DNA of 64,000 nucleotides from Methylococcales symbiont of Hymedesmia sp. n. MRB-2018. Its GTDB lineage: Bacteria; Pseudomonadota; Gammaproteobacteria; Methylococcales; Methylomonadaceae. Numbering within the stretch: the first letter of the stretch is position 1; every line of letters begins with the position of its first letter. The stretch covers positions 1 to 64,000 of the forward strand of contig QPIN01000060.1 in the NCBI GenBank assembly GCA_003666385.1, given 5' to 3'. Of this stretch, positions 52,554 to 62,005 are shown in pieces. Below the pieces are notes generated by a model. The model made no database searches. It was not told the DNA's origin and worked only from the letters and a program-made list of their open reading frames with translations. The position numbers and the translations under genes are program-made.

Positions 52554-53863
52554 TAATTGATCTGCATTAAACTTTCAATTTCATCAATTTCCTTAATAAG
52601 ACTCTGTGTTAAAACCTCATGCCCTTGTTTTGTCACTAGGACATCATCTTCAATTCGAATACCAATACCCCGCCATTTAGCATCGACTGTCATACAATCT
52701 TTTGGAATATACAAACCCGGCTCGATAGTCAATACCATACCTGGCTCAAGTAAACGCCATTCATCATCTAATTTGTAATCGCCAACATCATGCACGTCCA
52801 TGCCTAACCAATGACCAATTCTATGCATATAAAACTGTTTATACTTTTCATCATTTATCAGTTTAGAAATACGTCCTTTCAACAAGCCTAACTCAACTAA
52901 TCCTTTGGTAATAACTTCAACAGAGACATCATGCGCTTTATTCCAGGGTAAGTCTGGTTTAATCTGTTCTAGCGCAGCATACTGAGTATCCAACACTAAT
53001 TGGTATAATTTTTTTTGTGCTGTATTAAACTTACCTGACACTGGAAATGTACGGGTAATATCTGAGGCATAGTGCTCACATTCAACGCCAGCATCAATCA
53101 ATAATAAATCCCCTTTTTTTAGCTTATCCTTATTCTCCACATAATGTAGTACACAAGCATTTTTACCGCCAGCCACAATGGATGGATAGGCAACAGCGCG
53201 AAGTCCTTGCTGCATAAATTCATAGACAATTTCTGACTCCACTTGGTATTCATACATTCCCGGTTTACAGGTCTGCATCGCTCTAAAATGTGCCTGACAA
53301 GAGACTTCAGCCGCTTTACGCATTAATTTCAATTCTGCTGAACTTTTAAAGAGTCGCATTTCATGCAAAATATGCTCCAGTGAAACCAATTCACCCGGTG
53401 CATTCACACCATTCCTTGATTGCCTTCTTAAATGATTGATCCATTCTAAAATTTGATGATCTAATTCGCCATCCCTACCCATGGGGTAATACACCTTACT
53501 TTTGTTCTCTAACAATCCAAGTAAAATATCTCCCATATCATCAATAGGAAAGGAATCATCCGCTTGGTAATGTGTTGTTGCTCCTTCTAGTCCAGCATGC
53601 GCCCCTTCCCATAATGCTTTTTTTTCATCATATTCCTGACAAAATAAAATATACTCGCCTTGTTCTCTGCCAGGAATAAACACAGCCAATGAATTGGCCT
53701 CACTAAACCCTGTTAAATAATAGAAATCACTGTCTTGTCTAAAAGGAAACTCAACATCTCTGTTTCTTACATGATTGGATGCACTAGCAATTAATGCAAT
53801 ATTACCTTCGCCTATTTGCTGCATTAATGTTTTACGACGTTTTTTAAATTCGTTTTGATTCAT
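52553..53863 (-). CDS. pepP: Xaa-Pro aminopeptidase
   Basis: 436 residues. The N-terminal pseudo-creatinase domain is followed by the metallopeptidase domain with metal ligands in DAGVECEHYASDITRTFP (two Asp), HRIGHWLGMDVHDVG (His), TIEPGLY (Glu) and GIRIEDDVLVT (Glu). It removes N-terminal residues preceding proline. It overlaps ygfB by four bases. Confidence 0.96.
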   Translation of the reverse strand: MNQNEFKKRRKTLMQQIGEGNIALIASASNHVRNRDVEFPFRQDSDFYYLTGFSEANSLAVFIPGREQGEYILFCQEYDEKKALWEGAHAGLEGATTHYQADDSFPIDDMGDILLGLLENKSKVYYPMGRDGELDHQILEWINHLRRQSRNGVNAPGELVSLEHILHEMRLFKSSAELKLMRKAAEVSCQAHFRAMQTCKPGMYEYQVESEIVYEFMQQGLRAVAYPSIVAGGKNACVLHYVENKDKLKKGDLLLIDAGVECEHYASDITRTFPVSGKFNTAQKKLYQLVLDTQYAALEQIKPDLPWNKAHDVSVEVITKGLVELGLLKGRISKLINDEKYKQFYMHRIGHWLGMDVHDVGDYKLDDEWRLLEPGMVLTIEPGLYIPKDCMTVDAKWRGIGIRIEDDVLVTKQGHEVLTQSLIKEIDEIESLMQIN

Positions 53864-54414
53864 TTCTTAAATATTACTTCACTCAATTCATCTTTCACTA
53901 TATTAACAGCTGCTCTTAAATATTCCTGAATTTCTATTAGTGCAGTTTCATGTTCATCCTTTTCTTCTTCATCCATTTCATCATCCACATCTGTATCCAG
54001 TTTTGTAAACTCAACAATATCATTCAAAATTCCTTTGATTTCTCTAGGCCACTCAACAGATGATTGACTGTGTCCAACACCAAATAAAAAACCCTCACAC
54101 CAAGAACTTATCGCTTCTAACTGATATTGCAAAGGTTCGTCATCGGCAGGTAGAAAAAGATCATATCGATACATATTTTCTTCTGCATTCAATAACTTCC
54201 TAGTCTGTTCAAAAAGTGCAATCAACACAGTTTTATCATCATCAAGAAGTGTTACATTCTGTTCAAATAATTCAGCTAGCCAAATAGCTTCCTCTATTTT
54301 ATTATTTATACAAAGCATTCCCGTTGCCAGCCCATGCGCTTCTGCTGCAGATAAACCCGAATCATTTTTCTGAAAAATCTTGGTAATCGTTAAATAAGCC
54401 ATTATTAATAACAA
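53860..54414 (-). CDS. YgfB/YecA family protein (UPF0149)
   Basis: 184 residues. SAAEAHGLATGMLCINNKIEE and ISSWCEGFLFGVGHSQ are the UPF0149 signatures. The role is poorly known. First gene of the pepP-ubiH-ubiI operon, divergent from the zapA operon as in E. coli. Confidence 0.88.
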   Translation of the reverse strand: MLLIMAYLTITKIFQKNDSGLSAAEAHGLATGMLCINNKIEEAIWLAELFEQNVTLLDDDKTVLIALFEQTRKLLNAEENMYRYDLFLPADDEPLQYQLEAISSWCEGFLFGVGHSQSSVEWPREIKGILNDIVEFTKLDTDVDDEMDEEEKDEHETALIEIQEYLRAAVNIVKDELSEVIFKK

Positions 54415-54525
54415 AACTAAAAAAAAAGTCTGCTTATGCTACCATTGTTAAACACAAACAGGAATGTTACAAAACTGTTTAATCCATTAATATTTTGAAT
54501 AAAAATCACCATTGAAGAATAACGC

Positions 54526-54753
54526 ATGTCCGATTTAGAAAATGGTTCTTCATCAGAATTAAAATATCTTGAAGAAAAGCTTGATCTATTGATCGAAAAA
54601 TATGAATCCACCGAAAAAGAAAATTCTAGTTTAAAAGTTAAACAGGATGAATTGGTTAGAGAAAGGGCTAAACTTTTAGAAAAAACCACACTAGCAAGAA
54701 CACGAGTGGAAGCAATGATTACCCGCTTAAAATCTATGGAACACGGTGCATGA
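54526..54753 (+). CDS. Small coiled-coil protein (TIGR02449/ZapB-like)
   Basis: 75 residues, almost entirely coiled coil (LKYLEEKLDLLIEKYESTEKEN...ELVRERAKLLEKT). The family usually sits upstream of zapA, as here (overlap of four bases, ATGA). A role in septal ring assembly is an inference from this pairing. Confidence 0.8.
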   Translation: MSDLENGSSSELKYLEEKLDLLIEKYESTEKENSSLKVKQDELVRERAKLLEKTTLARTRVEAMITRLKSMEHGA

Positions 54754-55058
54754 ACACAAATACAAAACCCCACCCTGTCTCAATTAATATTCTAGGAAAA
54801 GATTACCGCGTAACCTGTGCCGTAGACGAAGAAGAAACATTAATACGTTCAGCGCAAAAACTTGACCAGCAAATGCGTGAAATTCGTGCTTCAGGCAAAG
54901 TCAATGGCACAGATAGAATTGCCGTGATGGCTGCTTTAAACTTAGCTAATGAGCTTCATCTTGCTCAAAGAAATAAAACTATCGCACCTATTAGCAGTAT
55001 CTCCTCTAAATTAGCTAATTTGCGTCGTAAGATAGAAAACGCTTTAGAAAATCATTAA
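54750..55058 (+). CDS. zapA: Cell division protein ZapA
   Basis: 102 residues: the N-terminal domain VSINILGKDYRVTCAVDEEETL and a C-terminal helix DRIAVMAALNLANELHLA match ZapA, which bundles FtsZ filaments. The 6S RNA gene follows within 25 bp, the order found in many Gammaproteobacteria. Confidence 0.93.
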   Translation: MNTNTKPHPVSINILGKDYRVTCAVDEEETLIRSAQKLDQQMREIRASGKVNGTDRIAVMAALNLANELHLAQRNKTIAPISSISSKLANLRRKIENALENH

Positions 55059-55078
55059 ATCTAGTAGAATACAAGTTA

Positions 55079-55257
55079 TATCTCCTGTAGCGTTCGATTA
55101 GTACTGGGTGTTTCCTGAACCTGTTTTTACCTCGGAAGTTGATTCTAGTAATGGTGTGCATGCCTGTTTTACGGGAAGCCTGATTTACTAATAAAGCCTC
55201 CACTTGAACCCTCCGGTTCAAGGACGAAGGTACGAGACGGCGCAGATGGGAGATTCC
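55079..55257 (+). ncRNA. ssrS: 6S RNA
   Basis: About 179 nt after zapA. The ends TATCTCCTGTAG and CAGATGGGAGATT pair to form the closing stem. The interior has the usual landmarks in order: GTGTGCATGCC in the middle, then CACTTGAACC-CTCC-GGTTCAAGG as the 3' side hairpin. 6S RNA mimics an open promoter and inhibits sigma-70 RNA polymerase in stationary phase. The exact ends are estimates. Confidence 0.88.
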
Positions 55258-55408
55258 AATTTAACTTTAATTTATAGCCCATTAAATTAATCATATCTTC
55301 AAAATCAGTTCCAATTAAGCAATAAAAGAATTTAACCAAAGTCAATATCTCCACAAACAGAATAGGCTTCAATTAGAAGAGGTTTTTATTTAAAATAAAA
55401 TCCTCAGG
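55258..55408. other. Spacer after 6S RNA
   Basis: 150 bp, AT-rich, no gene seen. The ygfA gene that often follows 6S RNA is absent. Confidence 0.5.
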
Positions 55409-55623
55409 ATGATATATGTCTTGCATAAAGAGGCCAGCCAAGCCCCCATTGAAGCGCAAGAAGGTGTTGCTTGTTGTTATTCACAGTCCGATAAACATTG
55501 GATCATGGGGACACAGGGTATTACTTGGGAGTCCTTCCATACCCCCTGAGTGAGCTACCCACCTTTAATCAACAACAAGCACCATCAGATGGCGAAAACC
55601 CTTTTGCTTGTGTTCCCTGTTAA
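55409..55623 (+). pseudogene. ArsI/CadI-like glyoxalase-fold protein, truncated and frameshifted
   Basis: The first frame reads IEAQEGVACCYSQSDKHWIM then GTQGITWESFHT and hits a stop at 55547. The adjacent frame continues as LSELPTFNQQQAPSDGENPF and ACVPC to a stop at 55621. Together these match the C-terminal part of ArsI/CadI proteins (TTCCYAxSDKxW..DPxGxxWExFHTxxxxPTF..). The first half of the fold is absent. ArsI cleaves the carbon-arsenic bond of methylarsenicals. The intact arsC follows 54 bp later, so this is a relic of an ars operon. Confidence 0.7.
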
Positions 55624-55677
55624 ATCCAGTAATAAATCGTCTTGTTGCTAAATATTAGATACTGTTAAGGAACTATC

Positions 55678-56172
55678 ATGTTAAATGTTTTTGTTATTTG
55701 TACTGGTAACTCCTGCCGTAGTGTTATGGCAGAAGCTTTATTTGATTATTTGGGTCAAGGTCGAATTCAAGCCTTTTCTGCGGGTAGTCACCCCATCGGC
55801 AAAATCAATACAGGTGCTTTGGCGACATTAAAGCGTCATCATTTTCCTACTGGCGATTATCAAAGTCAGTCATGGGAATACTATGAAGATCAAGTTATGG
55901 ATATTGTCATCACTGTATGTGATAACGCAGCAGGAGAATCCTGCCCTGTTTATCTGTCTAATGCAGCCAAGGCACATTGGGGCGTATCTGACCCTGGCCA
56001 TACCCAAGGCACAGAAGCAGAAATTATCAGCGCTTTTGAGCAGACTTTTGCAATCTTAAAACAACGTGTTGAAGCCATGCTGGCATTACCCTTAGAAACT
56101 TTATCCACTGAGCAGATGAATACTGAATTAAATCTAATTGGAAAATGCTTTGACCCGAAAACCAAGGATTAA
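55678..56172 (+). CDS. arsC: Arsenate reductase (low-molecular-weight phosphatase type)
   Basis: 164 residues. VFVICTGNSCRSVMAEAL contains the CX5R phosphatase-loop motif, VCDNAAGESCPVY the further cysteine of thioredoxin- or glutaredoxin-linked arsenate reductases, and AHWGVSDPGHTQGT the catalytic Asp region. It reduces arsenate to arsenite. The start follows GGAACTATC. No arsenite exporter or ArsR is nearby, so its arsenic role here would need an exporter elsewhere. Confidence 0.9.
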   Translation: MLNVFVICTGNSCRSVMAEALFDYLGQGRIQAFSAGSHPIGKINTGALATLKRHHFPTGDYQSQSWEYYEDQVMDIVITVCDNAAGESCPVYLSNAAKAHWGVSDPGHTQGTEAEIISAFEQTFAILKQRVEAMLALPLETLSTEQMNTELNLIGKCFDPKTKD

Positions 56173-56256
56173 CAAATGACAGAGAAGCAGCATAATATGC
56201 GCGGGTTTGAATAATGCCTAACACTTTGGATAACGCTGTGTATTGGTATAGCTATC

Positions 56257-56373
56257 CTACTTCAAGGTTTTTGTTTCACCAGATTCAACCTCAGTAACTG
56301 CTTTACCACCACCTGAGCCAGTTACCCCATGTAAATCTATGCCATGAGAATGACTACTGGTTTTATTATTGCA
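56257..56373 (-). pseudogene. Fragment of a copper-containing nitrite reductase-like cupredoxin
   Basis: An open minus-strand frame reads HSHGIDLHGVTGSGGGKAVT then EVESGETKTLK and stops at 56257. The pattern resembles the SxHSIDxHAxTGxGGGxxxTxVxPGE segment of NirK/AniA. Only about 35 residues are recoverable, with no start. It lies between arsC and a membrane protein gene. Confidence 0.5.
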
Positions 56374-56417
56374 GGTTAATAGTTGTCATATCTGAGGTCT
56401 CATCTAATAACCCTCTA

Positions 56418-56939
56418 CTAAAAACAAGCTGCATAATCTAATAAAATATCCTGGCAAGCAAAGAATATTCGCGGATAATCTTTCCTGATTAATAACTTTA
56501 AAGCAAATTCAAAATAGACCAGTAAAACCATTAAACGAGCCAGTGCCCCAGTTAAAGGTAAGTGGGTATTGATTGAATTCCGCCAGACAATAATTGTCCA
56601 GAAAACAATGGGTGTGGCTAAAACAAAATGAACTTCATCCCAGCTAGACACAGTAAATTTTCCACCTGTCGCCAACCAATCTGTGATAAATAAACTGATA
56701 TTCAGCAATATAAAAAACGGCCAAAAAACCACCCAGAGTTTTAAATGACCTATCCATGCATAGAGTAAATAACGATATAAACTCAGACCAAATAGAGGCC
56801 CTCCTTCTCCTACATAAGAGGGATCAAAAACCGTCACTATATACAACACAGTCGTTAAAACTAAAACTATAGATAATAATTCTATCGGCGATCCAATCTG
56901 TATGTGACTAAACAAAATGGGTAGGGAATAAATAAACAT
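56418..56939 (-). CDS. Four-helix membrane protein of unknown function
   Basis: 173 residues with helices at about 22-42, 65-83, 106-125 and 132-150, and a repeated aromatic character (YRYLLYAWIGHLKLWVVFWPFF). No family is recognised. A family F repeat lies just upstream of its start. Confidence 0.6.
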   Translation of the reverse strand: MFIYSLPILFSHIQIGSPIELLSIVLVLTTVLYIVTVFDPSYVGEGGPLFGLSLYRYLLYAWIGHLKLWVVFWPFFILLNISLFITDWLATGGKFTVSSWDEVHFVLATPIVFWTIIVWRNSINTHLPLTGALARLMVLLVYFEFALKLLIRKDYPRIFFACQDILLDYAACF

Positions 56940-56980
56940 AAGAATACAATAAAATGGGCTAAGTACGATGAATAAAAATC

Positions 56981-57022
56981 TTGTGCAAGCTGGGGTGTTT
57001 ATTTATTGCACGTTAGCTTAAT
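56981..57022. repeat. Dispersed repeat (family F), inverted copy
   Basis: TTGTGCAAGCTGGGGTGTTTATTTATTGCACGTTAGCTTA is the reverse complement of the AAGCTAACRYGCAATAAATAAAC repeat at 27836 and 39213. Confidence 0.75.
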
Positions 57023-57085
57023 AGTAGCTTGCTACTAAAAGTACCTAGGAATGAACTCAATCATATACAGGAACTTATTGAAAAA

Positions 57086-57802
57086 TTACATCCTTACTGC
57101 TTCCAAATAAGCATCTTTCCTAGCCAGATAATTATCTACAAAGTCTTGCATAGAACCTTCTTCATACTCACGTATACCGCTGATAACAATTTTTTTATAG
57201 CCTTTCCCTACCACTTCATCATCTGATTTTATCTGAAAATGTAAATACGCATCGCCGCGTTTCCCATTAATACTTAATTCAGGTTCCAGCATTTCTACTT
57301 TTGGATGAGTAAAATTTAAATGATTAAATTCCAAACACATACTGTCGTACATGACTAAAGGCCTGGTCAGATTAATCATGCCATTTTGCTGTTTCATTAA
57401 AGGCACCAGAACGTAAGGAAAGTTATGTCCAGAAAACTCGACATAATCTCTTATCAAAGCATCTATCATTACATCATCTGTAATTTTATCCCCATCCCTT
57501 GCAACTTTCATAATGGTTTTATTATTACTGCCGTTGATATCAAAATGATCATCTTCAGTGACAGGAAAATCCAATGTGATATTGTGCCCTAACATGCCTG
57601 TAAACTTAAAATTCATGGTTTTACTTAAACCATATTTTTCTAAAGCAATAGCAAACAGCAAATCGCCCGGGACACAAAATCGCTTGGCATCAACATCATG
57701 TAGCGGATTAAAATCACCCGCGACTTCCTTTGCAAACAAACTCCCTTGTTCGGCAGTTATAGCTGTACAATTATCAGATCCTGAATAATATTCTTTTAAC
57801 AT
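57086..57802 (-). CDS. DUF3581 family protein (hot-dog-like)
   Basis: 238 residues. FAKEVAGDFNPLHDVDAKRFCVPGDLLFAIAL is the family hallmark, resembling the substrate pocket of MaoC-type hot-dog enzymes. DUF3581 proteins are widespread in Gammaproteobacteria with no established function. A related pattern occurs in the protein at 47684. Confidence 0.8.
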   Translation of the reverse strand: MLKEYYSGSDNCTAITAEQGSLFAKEVAGDFNPLHDVDAKRFCVPGDLLFAIALEKYGLSKTMNFKFTGMLGHNITLDFPVTEDDHFDINGSNNKTIMKVARDGDKITDDVMIDALIRDYVEFSGHNFPYVLVPLMKQQNGMINLTRPLVMYDSMCLEFNHLNFTHPKVEMLEPELSINGKRGDAYLHFQIKSDDEVVGKGYKKIVISGIREYEEGSMQDFVDNYLARKDAYLEAVRM

Positions 57803-58060
57803 AATTTTTATTATTAATATCGTAAAATAGAGTTATCGCACTCTATGGCTCCAGTCTCAATACCACCTGTCAAATTATAAACATCAGTACAAGCAGAATA
57901 CACTAGAAAAGATGCGACTTGCTACCTGCGAGTACCATGATGACATACCACAATACACTCCTAGTCTATTTTTATCAGCAAAATAATAACAAACTTCTTG
58001 CTATCCTTGTTCTATTCTGATAAAAATGCGCACTTCAAAATTTTGTTAGGAATAAGAAGG

Positions 58061-58492
58061 ATGACTGAGTCTCAAACTGACAACACTATTTTCAGTTTTA
58101 CACCTTATGAGGAAAAAAAGGGCGAAAAATATATGGGAAAGCCTCAACTAAAACATTTTGATAATATTCTTCAGGACTGGAAATCGGAACTCATGGTAGA
58201 AGTAGATCGTACTGTTCACCATATGCAAGATGATGCGGCTAACTTTCCAGACCCTAATGATAGAGCTACACAGGAATCTGAATTTAGTATAGAACTCCGT
58301 ACCCGAGATAGAGAACGAAAACTCATTAAAAAAATTGACGAGTCGCTGCAAAACATTGAATCGGGTGATTATGGCTTTTGTGAATCTTGTGGTATTGACA
58401 TTGGTATCCGTCGCTTAGAAGCAAGACCTACAGCCGTTTTATGCATAGACTGCAAAACACTGGATGAAATCAGAGAAAAACAAATGGGATAA
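58061..58492 (+). CDS. dksA: RNA polymerase-binding transcription factor DksA
   Basis: 143 residues from ATG 58061; the track start at 57998 is unsupported. The coiled coil includes the DxxDxA tip region ([16 protein letters not shown]), and the zinc finger reads [22 protein letters not shown] with a further CxxC half. With ppGpp it tunes rRNA and amino acid promoters. gluQRS follows 18 bp later, the conserved dksA-gluQ order. Confidence 0.96.
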   Translation: MTESQTDNTIFSFTPYEEKKGEKYMGKPQLKHFDNILQDWKSELMVEVDRTVHHMQDDAANFPDPNDRATQESEFSIELRTRDRERKLIKKIDESLQNIESGDYGFCESCGIDIGIRRLEARPTAVLCIDCKTLDEIREKQMG

Positions 58493-58510
58493 ATCCTCTC
58501 TACTCAGCCA

Positions 58511-59386
58511 ATGAGTTATATCGGTCGGTTTGCTCCATCACCTACCGGTCCGTTGCATCTGGGATCACTATATGCAGCACTTGCCAGTTTCCTTCATGCC
58601 AAAGCACAGCAGGGGAAATGGCTACTACGTATTGATGACTTAGATACCTTTCGCAATGTTGCAGGTGCGACTCAAAGTATCATAGATAGCTTACAAGTCT
58701 ATGGCTTGTACTGGGATGCCCCTATCTTTTATCAAAACCAGCATTTAACAAGCTATCACACAGTTATAAAGCAGTTTTTAGAACAAAATCTAGCATACCC
58801 TTGCAGTTGTTCACGAAAAAGCCTAGCTAAGCAGCCTATTTATCCAGGCTATTGTCTAAAAAAACAAATTGACGCAGATGCCGCTCATTCACTACGCATT
58901 AAAACATCAGATATCAAGATATGTTTTGAAGATGAAATTCAAGGTCAACATCAGCATTCATTAAGCGCACAACACGGCGACTTTATCGTCAAACGAAAAG
59001 ATAATATCATTGCTTATCAACTCGCTGTAGTTGTTGATGATTTTAGGCAAAATATTAGCCATGTTGTACGTGGTTTTGATCTTCTGGATTCAACACCCAA
59101 ACAACTTTTTTTACAGAAAATACTGGGCTACCCTTCCCCCGCTTATTGCCATATCCCAGTATTAATTGATCAACAAGGCATTAAACTTAGCAAACAAACA
59201 TTTGCTCAGGCAATATCTTTAGATAACCCTGAACAAACATTATACTTATTACTCACATTATTAAAACAAAACCCGCCCGCCAATCTTAAAACAACTTCTG
59301 TGGAAAATATGATTCAATGGGGTATCAAAAACTGGCACCCCAGTCCATTAAAAAAATTACGTGCAATTAATCAAGGAATTTATTAG
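58511..59386 (+). CDS. gluQ: Glutamyl-Q tRNA(Asp) synthetase
   Basis: 291 residues. It has the class I HIGH-like motif FAPSPTGPLHLGSLYAAL, a zinc site (CSCSRKSL...YPGYC) and KLSKQ as the KMSKS equivalent, and lacks an anticodon-binding domain. It attaches glutamate to queuosine in tRNA-Asp. It is coupled to dksA. Confidence 0.95.
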   Translation: MSYIGRFAPSPTGPLHLGSLYAALASFLHAKAQQGKWLLRIDDLDTFRNVAGATQSIIDSLQVYGLYWDAPIFYQNQHLTSYHTVIKQFLEQNLAYPCSCSRKSLAKQPIYPGYCLKKQIDADAAHSLRIKTSDIKICFEDEIQGQHQHSLSAQHGDFIVKRKDNIIAYQLAVVVDDFRQNISHVVRGFDLLDSTPKQLFLQKILGYPSPAYCHIPVLIDQQGIKLSKQTFAQAISLDNPEQTLYLLLTLLKQNPPANLKTTSVENMIQWGIKNWHPSPLKKLRAINQGIY

Positions 59387-59415
59387 AGTGGTATCAAAAT
59401 TGATGGAATTTAACC

Positions 59416-61365
59416 ATGTCAGAACAAGAAAAAATATACCCTGTAAAAGCTAATATAGCCCAGTCGGCTCATTTTACTGCCGAAACTTATCAACTGCTTT
59501 ACCAGCAATCTATTAATGATCCAGAAACATTTTGGTCAGAACAAGCCGAATTATTTCTGCACTGGAACAAACCTTGGGATGAGACCGTAACATTTGACTA
59601 TCGCAAGGGCGAAATCAGTTGGTTTAAAGGCGGTAAACTTAATGTTAGTGTCAATTGCCTAGATCGACACTTACAATCTCATGGTGAGCAAACGGCCATT
59701 ATCTGGGAAGGTGATGATCCCAGTAAAGATAAAAAAATTAGTTATAAAGAACTACATCAACAAGTTTGTAAATTTGCTAACGTCTTAAAGTCTCAAGGTG
59801 TCAAAAAAGGCGATCGTATCTGTATTTATTTACCGATGATTGCTGAAGCAGCCACTGTTATTCTGGCTTGTACTCGTATTGGCGCTGTTCATTCTATTGT
59901 CTTTGGTGGCTTTTCAGCAGAAGCACTGAAAGACCGTATCCTTGACTCAGATTGCCAATATTTGATTTGTTCAGACGAAAGTTATCGTGGTGGTAAAACC
60001 ATTGCTATTAAAGAAAATGCCGACAAAGCTGCACAAGGCTGCCCCAATCTAAAAAAAATAATCGTCATCGAAAATACCGGTAATACCGTTGCCTGGAATG
60101 ATGAAATAGACGTCTGCTATCACCAGGCAATGGGAAAAGCCTCTGATCAATGCCCTGCTGAAGAAATGGATGCTGAAGATCCTTTGTTTATTCTTTATAC
60201 CTCAGGTTCAACTGGTAAACCCAAAGGCGTTTTACATACCACTGGCGGCTATTTATTGATGGCAGCAATGACCCATAAATACGTCTTTGATTATCAGCAA
60301 GGGGATATTTACTGGTGTACCGCTGATATTGGCTGGGTGACAGGTCACTCCTATATCATCTATGGACCTTTATGTAACAGAGCCACTACATTAATGTTTG
60401 AAGGCGTTCCCACTTATCCTGAAGCGGATCGTTTTTGGCAAGTTATCGACAAGCATCAGGTTAATATTTTTTATACTGCGCCCACTGCTATCAGAGCACT
60501 GATGGCACAAGGTGATGAATATGTAACTCGCACCAAACGGAGTAGTCTGCGTATTTTAGGCAGTGTTGGCGAGCCAATTAACCCTGAAGCTTGGGAATGG
60601 TTTTACCATGTTGTTGGCAATGCTCAATGTCCTATTGTTGATACCTGGTGGCAAACGGAAACAGGTGCTATTTTAATTACACCTTTACCCGGTGCAACCG
60701 ATTTAAAACCAGGTTCTGCCACACTGCCTTTCTTTGGTATCAATCCTAAAATTGTTGATAACAAAGGACTTGTTTTAAAAGGCGAGTGTGAAGGCATTCT
60801 GGTTTTTGATTACCCTTGGCCATCACAAGCCCGAACGCTTTATGGTGATCATCAGAGATATGTTGATACCTACTTTGCCAGCTACCCAGGCTATTACTTT
60901 ACTGGAGACGGGGCAAAACGCGATAAAGATGGCTATTACTGGATAACGGGGCGTGTTGATGATGTCATTAATGTTTCAGGTCATAGAATGGGAACCGCTG
61001 AAGTAGAAAGTGCACTGGTACTGCATGAACATGTTGCAGAAGCTGCCGTAGTTGGTTACCCCCATGATATTAAAGGTCAGGGGATTTATGCCTATGTTAC
61101 TTTAAATAGTGGTGTAAGTTCTAGCGATGCGCTAACAAAAGAATTAGTACAATTAGTCCGCACAGAAATCGGTCCTATTGCTAGCCCAGATGTCATTCAA
61201 TGGGCAACTGGGCTACCTAAAACCCGTTCTGGTAAAATTATGCGTCGCATATTGAGAAAAGTGGCCGCAAATGAAATTGATAACCTTGGAGATACATCAA
61301 CATTAGCAGACCCATCTGTAGTTGAAGATATTATTAATAATAGAGCCAAGCAAAAAAAGAAATGA
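59416..61365 (+). CDS. acs: Acetyl-CoA synthetase
   Basis: 649 residues, full length. The adenylate-forming motifs [14 protein letters not shown] and [11 protein letters not shown], the hinge [20 protein letters not shown] and the acetylation-regulated lysine in [11 protein letters not shown] are all present. It activates acetate. An upstream CRP or sigma-54 site was not seen in the 30-bp gap to gluQ. Confidence 0.97.
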   Translation: MSEQEKIYPVKANIAQSAHFTAETYQLLYQQSINDPETFWSEQAELFLHWNKPWDETVTFDYRKGEISWFKGGKLNVSVNCLDRHLQSHGEQTAIIWEGDDPSKDKKISYKELHQQVCKFANVLKSQGVKKGDRICIYLPMIAEAATVILACTRIGAVHSIVFGGFSAEALKDRILDSDCQYLICSDESYRGGKTIAIKENADKAAQGCPNLKKIIVIENTGNTVAWNDEIDVCYHQAMGKASDQCPAEEMDAEDPLFILYTSGSTGKPKGVLHTTGGYLLMAAMTHKYVFDYQQGDIYWCTADIGWVTGHSYIIYGPLCNRATTLMFEGVPTYPEADRFWQVIDKHQVNIFYTAPTAIRALMAQGDEYVTRTKRSSLRILGSVGEPINPEAWEWFYHVVGNAQCPIVDTWWQTETGAILITPLPGATDLKPGSATLPFFGINPKIVDNKGLVLKGECEGILVFDYPWPSQARTLYGDHQRYVDTYFASYPGYYFTGDGAKRDKDGYYWITGRVDDVINVSGHRMGTAEVESALVLHEHVAEAAVVGYPHDIKGQGIYAYVTLNSGVSSSDALTKELVQLVRTEIGPIASPDVIQWATGLPKTRSGKIMRRILRKVAANEIDNLGDTSTLADPSVVEDIINNRAKQKKK

Positions 61366-61437
61366 TTGACCCACTTGAATTCAACGGCTTTAAACACTAT
61401 GATTCATACCAACCTTAGAGCAACCCCTAACACTTAA

Positions 61438-61899
61438 ATGACTACCGAAAAAGACCAAGATGCCACTGAATTTGCCTTAAATATAAGACGTCCTTATAAA
61501 AAAGTACTTGAAGAAGCTATAGCCAAAGATAAAAAATTAGGCAGCAAAAAATCAATTACATCTTTTGAAGATAATTATCAAGAAAATGAAAACACGTCTG
61601 ACTACCGATCTGATTACGATAATACTTACACTCGAAAATTAATTACCATCCATACTGGTGACCATAACAATGTAGAAGAAAAAGAAATTAAAGAATATCT
61701 CACTCTGCAAATAATGCCAGAAGAAGCATTATTCAAATTAGATGATAACTTTCTTTATATTGAGGATAATAGTGCCTTGGTAGACCATAGGGGACGAGGG
61801 GCTTCAAAAGAAATCTCCATGATTACTGGCACTTTTTCTATGGATTCCCTGAAAGAATTACGAGATTTTCTTAATTACGCTTTGCCATCTGATAAATAA
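61438..61899 (+). CDS. Hypothetical acidic protein
   Basis: 153 residues, rich in Asp, Glu, Asn and Lys, without signal peptide or membrane helix. The C-terminal third (ALFKLDDNFLYIEDNSALVDHR..TGTFSMDSLKELRDFLNYAL) looks folded. No family is recognised. It is convergent with rpiA. Confidence 0.6.
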   Translation: MTTEKDQDATEFALNIRRPYKKVLEEAIAKDKKLGSKKSITSFEDNYQENENTSDYRSDYDNTYTRKLITIHTGDHNNVEEKEIKEYLTLQIMPEEALFKLDDNFLYIEDNSALVDHRGRGASKEISMITGTFSMDSLKELRDFLNYALPSDK

Positions 61900-61932
61900 T
61901 TGAATGATGCTTTATTTGGTAAATATTGTAGA

Positions 61933-61997
61933 GTGGACTTCAGTCCGCACTTTTAAACAATAACTAATTTTGTCATACTTGGCGGACTATAATCCGC
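61933..61997. repeat. Pair of REP-like palindromes between convergent genes
   Basis: GTGGACTTCAGTCCGCAC (61933-61950) and GCGGACTATAATCCGC (61982-61997) share the GGACT..TCCGC theme and can each fold. They sit between the stops of the hypothetical gene and rpiA, so they may also help end transcription. Confidence 0.7.
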
Positions 61998-62005
61998 TCA
62001 CAATT

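Noticed and set aside
54417-54773. 118-codon minus-strand ORF opposite the ZapB-like gene
   Set aside because: It is the complement of the coiled-coil gene and its serine/phenylalanine-rich composition is typical of an antisense shadow.
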